A stretch of 64,000 bases of DNA from Phragmites australis. Taxonomy: Eukaryota > Streptophyta > Magnoliopsida > Poales > Poaceae. The stretch spans positions 8,075,501-8,139,500 of the forward strand of contig NC_084939.1 in the NCBI RefSeq assembly GCF_958298935.1. Direction: 5' to 3'. Made by a program: the position numbers and the translations under genes. Below, one piece after another: positions 55,426-64,000 of the stretch (its first letter is position 1; every line of letters starts with the position of its first letter). Below the pieces are notes generated by a model, which was given only the letters and a program-made list of their open reading frames with translations, was not told the origin of the DNA and ran no database searches.

Positions 55426-57288
55426 TGTAATGCTCATGTCTAAAATCCGCTTCTAGCTCAAACCCCACGTGTGGGCAGGCCCATGTGGGTATAACACCTC
55501 TCTTATACTTTCGTCATCATTTTGTGTGTAAAAGGGTTAACTCGGAGATGCTATGTTTGTAGCATGAATGTTTATAAGTTGACTCTAACCTATCTAAACT
55601 ATCAAGATGGTACTGAGCGCACCACACTGAAATACTTGGGCCACAATGTTGGGAAATGGGTTGGCTACGCTAGCCTAAAAACAAAATTTTTCTACTGCAT
55701 TCACCCAGGAAACCATGCAAGTAGGAGATCATAGTTTGTTACCACTTGACGCGCAGTGCAGCTAAAGAAGAGTTGGAGTAGACCGATCCAACGTCGTACG
55801 CATCAAACTCCTCGAGCAGCTTCTCGATTAGATCTACGACCAACCCCACGCAGGTGGTCACGCTCCGCAACCAGCTCTGAGCAAGTGGTCGTGCTTCTCG
55901 ACCAGTTCCTCGAGCAGGTCTATCACGTCCTCGACCAACTCCGAGCAGGTGGTCATACTCCTCGATCAGTTCCTTGAGCAGGTCTGTCGCATCCTCAACA
56001 AGTCGAGCAGATATGTTGACCAGCTAAGTAAGTCCTCGACCAGCCAGATAGAAGCATCGCAATCTTCACACCGAGGAGATTAGCGTCGTAATAGTAGCAA
56101 CACCTCTACGGTATCCACACATACTGGGCAAGATCACTGAGCGCCGATGTGCTTGCACTACACGCGTGACTAGGATTTTGGGAGATCATGTGGAGGGTTG
56201 TGGTAGGGTTTCGGAGTGGCTCACCTCTTTACACCCCACCCCATGCCTCTCCTTATATAGAGCTCGCGCTAATAGGCTCCCACGTCAAAAGCCCTTTATG
56301 ACTCTAACACATCATGAATCACGATCCAATCAAACCCATATACGAATCCAATTCGTATGTTTTGTTCCAACCCCATTAAGTGTGTGACCTGTTAGGTTCA
56401 TGTACAAATGGCTATGACTCAGAAACTCTTTCCAAACCAAATTCAATAGCCGTCCCTAGCAGGACATGTTGACTCCCGAGTATATACAAAGATCATATCA
56501 GCAGAACCTTGATATACACATGCACTAATCCCTTCGCTTCATGATACTAATCAAGCTCAAGGTGAGATATGTGCCACCCTTGTGATAGCCCGCCCATTCA
56601 CTTGATCAAGTAGTTGATTCATCATGATTAACTCTTTAATCATATTAGTATGGTCATCCACTTTCTCAATCCAACTACCTCGAGGGGCCCAGAGATATCT
56701 CTCCTATTATCAAGGAGGGGAAAATTCCATCTTGATCGCTCACACCCCACCACATGTTTCATGACAAACCCAAAAACTACCTTTCTGACTACCTAGTCAC
56801 AGAATAATGTTTGGTAGCCCCAAAGCATATTACTATACATTCTGGGAATCAATGACGATCTCAGGTCTAAGGATCCTGCAGGTAAACCATATGAGATAAC
56901 AACTGATGGCACATCATAAATAACAATCCCAGTAGTATCTCAAGGTGGGGCTATCCAACATCATATTCTCCAACATAAATATCCATATTATTGACCTGAT
57001 ATCTCTATACCTATGATCCATGAAACATGATCATCAATCAATATATGTGCTGGTTTTATGAATTATTACAATGATACATGATCAGGGTTCAATTTAGAAT
57101 AACATCATGATACAAACAAAAAGTTCCACGAACAAGTCACAAACTTGTCAATCAATGTAAATGATAGTCATTTTTAGAATAACATATTATTCAAAAGTAC
57201 ATAAACATAGACGTGATACAATCATCTCTATGATTGCATCTAGGGCATTCTTCACACACAAGAAAGACTAATTGGCTGGGGTATTACA
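55426..57288 (-). repeat. Middle TRIM LTR, split
   Basis: It starts TGTAATGCTCATGTC at 55426 and runs to CCACAA at 55646. After the solo LTR it continues GAAAGACTAATTGGC to GTATTACA at 57288. Joined, it is about 248 bp and aligns with the other two TRIM LTRs over its length. Confidence 0.8.
55647..57256 (-). mobile_element. Solo LTR, BARE/Angela-like
   Basis: 1,610 bp with TG...CA ends (plus strand TGTTGGGAAATGGG to GGCATTCTTCACA), flanked by identical CACAA (55642-55646 and 57257-57261). On the minus strand it begins with a phrase like GAATGCCCTAGATGCAATCA, which resembles the start of BARE-1/Angela LTRs. No internal region is present, so the element was reduced to one LTR by LTR-LTR recombination. 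It contains a degenerate GAGCAGGT/CTCGACCA tandem array (about 55775-56045) and a TATATAGAGC sequence near 56255. Confidence 0.85.
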
Positions 57289-57741
57289 CTCTCCCCCACC
57301 TTCTACACTGATGCTGTTGGCAGCTTACCGTGGACACAGTAGACAAACACCTAGGATCTCCCCCTCGGTTCACGGCCATGCCATGCCTCTTCCATAGCCG
57401 ACACGCATGCACTCGTGAAGCGAGAGTTGGCTCCGATACCATATGTAAGACCCTACATCCAAAATTCGCTTACAGCCCAGTCCACCTATGGAGTGGGTTT
57501 GCATACATATAGACCCCGCTTATACTTTCATCCTTGCTTCGTGTAAAAGGGTTAACTTGAATGTGCTATATTTGGAGCGAGAGTGTGATATGTTTGGAGC
57601 AAGAATGTTCTATATTTGAATCGTGAAGGCTTATATATAAGTTAGTCTAAACCTATCTAATCTACCAAGATGATACTAAAAATACCGCACTAGAATACAT
57701 AGGTCACACATGCTTAAACCAGAAATACTAATACGCCAGGG

Positions 57742-58671
57742 CCGAACCAGCTAATTTATACTACATTGTTTTGAAGTACCAAGTCATCTTAGAGTGAGTG
57801 CTCGTGAAAGTCAGTTGGATGCATATGATCTCCTGCGTACGTGCTCCAACTTGTTGCTTTAAGCCTAATTATTTTAACAATTCCACCTTAAGAAATATTC
57901 CTCAGTGAAACCCATGTTAGAGTATCGATATACCACGCTTTCATATTGGGGCTCTTCTAACCATTTCTAGCCGTCCTCTCCACTAATAAGCATTGGAAAG
58001 GAAACAGTGAAAAAGTAATTAAGAAAAGTGAAGGAAAGAATGGATCCACACCCTCCCAGGATCCATGCCTTTGATGTCTAGTTTCTTCCATGATCACTCA
58101 ATGCATATCAGAGCGTCTCGTTCCTTTCATGCTAATCGCAGTGTCTCGTTCCTCAATACCGGGGTATGCCGTATGCCCATCACCAGATTACGGATGATAG
58201 AGTGGAAAGCGAAAGGTATAGTGAAACTAGCAGACTGCAAGATGGACACAAGCAGACACACATGTCACCTCTTGATGGAAATTAATGTGTCATCTGCTTC
58301 TCCAGAAAATAAAACTCCTAGTCATTCAGCTACGCGTGTGCAACTCCCTTGGTATCTTCCTTTAAAAAAGTTATGCTATCGATCATGTCTGATCATGTCT
58401 TAAAATGGCAGCTGGCAGGTTGGTGGGTAGGGATCACCAAATTTTTATTTAGTCAGTACATGTGCACAACACTTGCGATTGCTGGACAAGTGAAAATGTG
58501 AGGTGTACAATTCGTGCTACTTCGTGAAAACAATCAAGAGCTCTCGTGTAATGAACTACGGTCCTTTGTGCTTTAAGCTCTGCATCTCTCTTATAATGTC
58601 TCACCTCCTCAGCTGTACACTGTGGCTGTAGCTAGTATTGGCTCTTCTCAACTAAAACTATATCATATTAT
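57742..58671. other. Unassigned stretch
   Basis: I see no element ends and no supported gene. The open frame 58065-58403 (+, 112 codons) has no domain I know and atypical composition, so I do not call it a gene. Confidence 0.4.
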
Positions 58672-59581
58672 TGACGCCAAAAGATACAGCGCCAAACACT
58701 GAGCACCTCGTATACAATATCCAGCGAGTAGCACACAGGATACCTTGGTCGTGGCGTTGCGTCTTCGGACATTCATCGTCACCTACGCTCGGGAGGAACC
58801 CCGTCGGAACACAGATGATTGGCAACCTGTCTTTGGTCATCGAGATCAAGAATAGGAAGCAATGTAGATGGAAAAAGAGAATGAGACTACAGGAGCTAGG
58901 CAAAAGAGATGAAAATAAAACGAGATTGTGTTTGATCGATTGGTTGATTCTTTTTAATCGGCTATGACCCTCTCATATTTAAAGGGCAGCATAGATCATG
59001 ACTCATAATTCAAACTGAACAAGATTTACATATATGATTCGGCTATGCCACTTGATCTCTAAACTTTCTAAAATTAACATACCTTTCCTATTTGACCATG
59101 TAAACTCCCATATATCCATCCGACTATCTTTTATTGTAGTTTGATTTTCTTGGATTCAACTATATGCTCAATTGAAACATCTGTTCTCGTACTACCTTGT
59201 CAGTCCGAATACCTTCTTAGAGACCAATTGCTCGATGTATCCATGTGCTCGAATCCGACCAATTCTTCCATCTATTCGTAGACCAACTGCTGAAATTCAC
59301 CGTGTTTGGAGATCATCGTGGTTGGTGGCCACCTAGTCGGTGGTCACTGGTAGCTGGTCGTGGTCCCTGGTTGTGGTCATTGGTCGTGGTCACTGGTCGT
59401 GGTCATTTGGTCACCGGATCGAAGACCACCTTAGCTAGAGACCACTTGCTCGAAGATTACCTGATCAGAGACCACCTGCTATGTTCGACTAATCCCACAC
59501 ATTTGACCAGGTCCAATAATAACCCATTAAGTTGATCACCACTGCTATGACCACTATAGATGCCAAATCTTATCATCAACA
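58672..59581 (-). repeat. 3' LTR of gag-only Ty3-gypsy
   Basis: On the minus strand it starts TGTTGATGATAAGATTTGGC right after the polypurine tract ATTGGGGGCATG (59582-59595) and ends GGCGCTGTATCTTTTGGCGTCA-like at 58672. A TATA-like TTTAAATATGAG lies near 58970-58985. Its U3 part (59014-59160) matches 63883-64000. A GGTCGTGGTCACTGG-type tandem stretch occupies about 59335-59420. The low-coordinate edge is a best guess. Confidence 0.65.
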
Positions 59582-59960
59582 CATGCCCCCAATATTTTTT
59601 GGCAAAGCTTGCATGCCTAAAAAAAACCCTAGTATCAAGCACGACTACATGCCCAGAATGATTACTACTTGAACACCAGCTCTTACTCCCTCGGGTGACA
59701 TAAAACAATTCATATCTCTAGTTTAGATATCCCTTTGAGCATACTAATATAACCAAAATAAAAAAGTTCTAACAAATGTTTTGGCTTTTAATACATAATA
59801 ATAATGTTCTGGATACAACTGTAGCAACCAATCACATCCATCCCCTTTTTGACGAAATATGAAGACTAAAAAAAGGGCATCCAAGGATCATACCCAGTCC
59901 ACAATGCATACTCAAACATACCTGGATAAGGAGTCAATGGCATCTTGATTGGCAGAATAG

Positions 59961-62900
59961 ATGATAAAAAGTGATAATATGATTGCCAATGATTTTGGTA
60001 CCTGTATGCAGACTTCACACATTGTAATCGCCTTTGGATCCCCACGCCTGACCAAGACTACGTTGATCAGCTTTTTCATCCTCACGCTTGTCCTGAAGTT
60101 GTTTGGATGTCAACTTCGGCTTTGCCTTTTGGGTAGCTTGAATAATTGATGTTTGAATATTAGTTTCACCATTATTGCTACCCTTAGGGACCCAAACCAT
60201 CTTCCTCTCGTTTAACTTTTGTGTGCAAGGTTGCTACGGCAATCATCCCTTCTATGAATATGATACACCTAGTGAATGCTATCTCGGTCGTGGCTTTGTG
60301 TCAGGTAGCATAGACATTCCTATTCCTTTTTTATGCACATCTATTCTTTCAAATGTAGCTAAACCTGCTACTTTTGCATTGCTCCTGGCCAAACTCACAG
60401 TATCATTGTCTCTCTGTTTAGCCCATATACTAGTCAGGACATCATCAAAATTCTTGTGACCAGCCCCTACCATTGTTTTGTTATCATCACCAGCATTGAG
60501 GACAACAACAGTAACTAGTTATTTTCGTTCCTTTAAATTAGCCAACTCCCCCTTTGCATAGCCATCAATTATATTGATCATATCTCCTTCAACCCCTTTG
60601 CCTTGCACAATAATCGACCTCGCAGCAACATCAATTTGCCTTTCCTCCTTTCCAACTAAATCTGCTTGCCCATCAAAATTGCCATTATCATTGACATGAT
60701 ATACTTTCCTAACCACTTTATTCTCTCATTTATTATCAGACCGATTTCTTCGATCAAAATGGTCATTGTTAGGATATGATGTTTTGTCAAACACGGGTCT
60801 CCTTGGCAACGCCCATTCCGAATGAAAAGAGGTAGAATGCATTTGAGGGGATGGCATCCACATACCATTGAAACCCCATATTGGGCAAGGAGGAAACACA
60901 GTTGGATGATATCTCCAAGGCATGGGCATTATCGGTCTGTATGGCGGAAACATAACCTCTTCATTGACACTCTTATGTTGATAAAGTTGACTGTCGAATT
61001 CTTGCTTTGATGATGACCTCGATCATCTAACATTATTAAACTGGGTAGTAGTTACCTTGTCGGTCCTCTCTTTCTCATACTTAGCTAGAAGCTCCTTGAA
61101 TGTAGTGTTCAGCCTATTAGTCATGTTCATGTCACTGTCCTTGTTATTATTAAGTTTTCATCTACCAACCTCTGGCTTTTTTTATTTTGACTTCTTCGGC
61201 TTAGCACTCTTGTGCCCCTCCAGAGCTTGGTGCTGATATTGACTTATGACCTTTCGGCGTATTTTCAATTTGCACCTTCCCCAAGAGATCCTCATTCTCT
61301 CTTGAAGGCCATGGATGTTCATCTCTAATAACTATATCCCTATTTTTTTTTAGACTTAGCCTGAGATGGCCGAACTAGGACACTTTCACTCTTAAGTTTG
61401 ATCATGTCAATGGGAAATGACCGAGTACTTTCTTGCATCTTCAGATTTTCAACAAGCCTCAATCGTCCTTCATTAGCCAATTGATCCTTACCCAATATCA
61501 CCTTACCAAATGTCCTAGAATTATCTTCCATCACACAAATATTGGTATCTTTAAATTCCTTCAGCTTTGACCTTTTATATCTAAACTAGAAATAATCATA
61601 AAACTTATGCCCCATTCGTGACCAAGTGTAGATCGAGTTTAGAACAAGTAAAGTAGCCCATACAAATACAATGCCTGACAAAGATGATGGGAATAATTTT
61701 AACTTTAATATATCGCTATCACCGACCTCCTCATATGGCAAAATAACTTGGTCGACAAACTCCACAGTGATTTTATCATCCTTACTCGCGAATTTTGCAA
61801 GCTTTAGTACTTCAAATCCTTGCAGGTACGGGACTACATTATCATGATTAGAGTACGATCTTCTACATATGGATATCGTCTTATCAAGTTCTATTTCAAA
61901 TTCCCCGTGCAACACACTATCAATTTGTTCATTAACACCTCTATACTCTATACATGGTTTGACTTCAAGCAGCAAGGGCATTTCCTTTTTACTTTTAGAA
62001 ACAAATGAACTATTCCTTTATTCAGTTGTAGTTGTTGTTATGACTTTGCTCAAGCTAGTATCCAAACTATTATCGTGCTTAGCTATTATGTCTTGTTGTG
62101 TAACACTAGGGTTTGAAACCGAATCAAACTGTTGTTTGGTTATTATAATCGACAATTTCCTTTCATTATGCTTATCAACCAACAACTCTTCTTTTTCCTT
62201 AGTAGTTACTGACATTTTTCCCTTTTCACTAATCAACTGTTTGTATGCAATAGTAACAGGTTTTTCTATATTTGTACTCGAACTTGATTGTTTATTTACA
62301 TTACCTTCTTTACCCAATCTTTTGGAATCATTAAGCATAGTATCACCGAAAGATCTATATATTGAAACTATAGAATTAGATTGGGAAATAGATAACATAT
62401 TTGTAGATCATACCTCTTTCAGCATGGTATCGATGGATGAAAACTCCTTTATCTTAACGATGCCTTGCTTTGTTTTCCGATAGCATGAAAGACGCTTCTT
62501 CCGATATTCATACAATTAGGCTTCAATTGTGCTATGATCTACTTCAAATAATTCATCAGGCGTGAACATGTTGCCATTGTTGATGTCAGTTATACGCATG
62601 GGTACAATCGAAATGCCTTTATATGTGATCGAAAAATTAGAAACAATAGCTGGCATGTGTTCTTTTGATCTTGAATTTGGCTCTTCATATAATGAAGCCC
62701 GAACTCATTTTCTCATATCAAATTGCCCCCTGCAGAATTCACTATTTTAGCACCGTTCAACCTAGGCATATGTTCGGCTATATGCGTTGTTCCTGTAACA
62801 CTAATGCAGCCAGAATTTCCTTCATGTTGCTCCAGCCCAATAGCTGAATAAGGTATGCCTGAAGGAGAACTATATGCGACAGTGTTGTATACAGGTCCAT

Positions 62901-63776
62901 ACATGCTTGCTGATTTTTTGTTTATTCGGCTATAATCCAAAACCGAAGTGAAAGTATTAAGTGCAGCACATAAACATGGTGTTTCATAACTTTGGGGCTC
63001 CATATATGTAGTATTTTAGAAAGGAGCCTTAAAATTTGCTTCTGATAATGACTTGTACCGAATACCAGAATTATGTGATATTGTATAAGGCACAACATAG
63101 GTAGCAGAGTGATATGAAGGTGTATGTACGCTCGCCGAATTCTTAGCAACTCAGCTATAACTCGTAACCAAGGCATATGTATTAGGCGCTTGCATATTTA
63201 CTGACTCAACTACTAAGCCATAATCATTAGCCAAATATGGGGGCAAGTTAAGTAAATATTGTGATGCAACCTCTGGTCTGGATGGCCCACCATAAGTATT
63301 TGAATTGCTAATGTCACTCTGGCCATATATATTGTTCATACGCGTAACTTGTTGCATAATCGCATTAGCTGAAAATATTGCCGATGATTAATATATAAAC
63401 TTCCTTGTTATATAGTACCAATATTACCAGCAGATGGCAGCTCGAAATAATTTACCGAATTCATTATCTTAATTTTGCCATGGTGATCATTCATCAGCAC
63501 TCTAGTTTGCGATGCCCTAGGTGGTGTAAGCATTGCTGATGAGCTAGGAATCACATAATCATATTGCATGTTACCAAAAGAATTAATATTTGGAGTATTA
63601 ACATCATGCAATGGGATCAGTTGTCTCTGATGCTGCACATCTAGTACTTGAAACATTAAAGCCCTAACATGGCTAGATAAATCTAAATTCTCAACCATTC
63701 TTTCGCAATGTTTAGCCACAACAGTACCAACTAATTGATCAATCATAGCTTTGGTAAGTGTGCTACTTATATTAGT
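59961..63776 (-). pseudogene. Gag gene of the non-autonomous gypsy, decayed
   Basis: 63776 to about 62700 encodes an N-terminal part without clear domains (MIDQLVGTVVAKHCERMVEN near the start; Tyr/Ser/Asn-rich). 61981-61586 is the retrotransposon Gag core (PF03732-like): LQGFEVLKLAKFASKDDKIT, then LKLKLFPSSLSGIVFVW and SIYTWSRMGHKFYDYF. 62398-62018 and 61534-61340 are charged linker pieces. 60953-60656 is Pro/Met/His-rich, and 60200-60015 ends with VWVPKGSN, a phrase common near the Gag C-terminus in this group. Stops and shifts occur between all blocks. The length from N-terminus to VWVPK is that of a long gag with no pol after it. Confidence 0.65.
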
Positions 63777-63882
63777 TGTACTTCGGGCTTGGTGCAGATA
63801 GATGGCAGTTCCATTACCATGAGCGCAGATGTAACAATGCTCCCTTGATTAATTTTTGGTCAGATTGATTATAGCCAAAAGC

Positions 63883-64000
63883 TTACATATCTGATTCGGC
63901 TATGCCACCTGATATCCAAACTTTCTATAACTAACATATATTTCCTATTTGGCCATGTAAACTCCCATATATCCACCAGAGTATCTTTTATTGTAGTTTG
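63883..64000 (-). repeat. Partial right LTR of gag-only gypsy
   Basis: It matches 59014-59150 nearly throughout (GATTCGGCTATGCCACCTGA, then TTTCCTATTTGGCCATGTAA, then CTTTTATTGTAGTTTG). It continues past the window edge. Sequence just inside (63840-63882) has no match in the left LTR. Confidence 0.75.

Larger units (their letters stand above)
55015..57741 (-). mobile_element. TRIM array: three LTRs, two internal segments
   Basis: Units on the minus strand: LTR (55015-55271), internal (55272-55425), LTR (55426-55646 plus 57262-57288, split by a solo LTR), internal (57289-57443), LTR (57444 to about 57741, right edge worn). Internal segments are only about 155 bp. Each contains a polypurine tract (GGGGGAGAG before TGTAATACC) and a primer-binding site (TGGTATTCAAAGCC or TGGTATCGGAGCC) matching tRNA-Met. 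LTRs of about 250 bp with a tiny non-coding interior define terminal-repeat retrotransposons in miniature. They must move with enzymes from other elements. No target duplication is seen around the array. Confidence 0.8.
58672..64000 (-). mobile_element. Gag-only Ty3-gypsy, right side cut by the window
   Basis: A left LTR (58672-59581), a polypurine tract, an internal region of about 4.3 kb with a single decayed gag-like gene, and the start of a right LTR (63883-64000). No protease, RT or integrase is seen, so it is a non-autonomous, gag-only element. In the right LTR the sequence inside the U3 match differs from the left copy: R, U5 and the primer-binding site appear deleted. Confidence 0.7.

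Noticed and set aside
58065..58403. 112-codon plus-strand open frame
   Set aside because: The composition is His/Ser/Arg-rich, no family is recognised, and it sits in unassigned repeat debris.
59245..59535. 96-codon plus-strand frame with repeated Trp/Gly/Val
   Set aside because: It is produced by the GGTCGTGGTCACTGG-type tandem repeat inside the LTR, not by a gene.
61869..62483. 204-codon plus-strand open frame rich in Leu/Ser/Phe
   Set aside because: It is antisense to the decayed gag region; the minus strand carries the Gag core at 61586-61981. The hydrophobic look comes from the complementary Lys/Glu-rich codons.

Overview
This window is gene-poor plant DNA, almost certainly from a grass (Poaceae) and probably a panicoid. 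It is built nearly entirely from nested transposable elements. The evidence is the set of families: hAT, MULE, CACTA and Stowaway DNA transposons, Ty1-copia and Ty3-gypsy LTR elements including a Reina-type chromovirus, and TRIMs. An LTR carrying ACCGGATGGTCCGGTG-type motifs also looks panicoid to me. Species assignment is inference. I see no bacterial-type genes, no tRNA or rRNA, and no intact host gene. Nearly every coding region is broken by stops, frameshifts or deletions.

Layout, left to right. 1-2144: tail and 3' LTR of a copia element. 2145-6040: a decayed hAT transposase split by a Pack-MULE-like element (3602-4741), then a Stowaway MITE and a second, internally deleted hAT. About 6954-14896: MULE 1, with three minus-strand genes in the order mudrA-like transposase, plant mobile domain (PMD) protein, GRF zinc-finger protein. 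14897-22267: a chromovirus remnant cut off by MULE 1 on one side and a CACTA element on the other, split by a small gag/protease-only copia (18170-21503, two LTRs). 22268-26690: a CACTA element with a broken TNP2 transposase and only one terminus. 26691-32113 and 42303-44536: unassigned DNA holding several diverged copies of an unknown repeat. 32114-42302: a decayed full-length copia carrying a nested Ty3-gypsy (35648-40800, perfect TCTAT target duplication). 44537-53867: MULE 2, with the same three-gene order as MULE 1 but unrelated termini, and with about 1.1 kb of one end, promoter and first exon included, present again in inverted orientation at the other end. 55015-57741: a TRIM array (LTR-internal-LTR-internal-LTR) interrupted by a 1.6-kb BARE/Angela-like solo LTR with a perfect CACAA duplication. 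58672-64000: a gag-only Ty3-gypsy whose right LTR runs out of the window.

The most interesting biology is in the two MULEs. Both carry transposase + PMD + GRF zinc finger on one strand, both have GC-rich palindromic ends with a TATAAAATGG-type promoter at the inner edge, and both show a doubled terminus at the end away from the transposase promoter. MULE 1 has lost the first part of its DDE catalytic core by an in-frame deletion. MULE 2 has the geometry of a hairpin-RNA locus against its own transposase, comparable in principle to maize Mu killer. That last point is inference from layout only.
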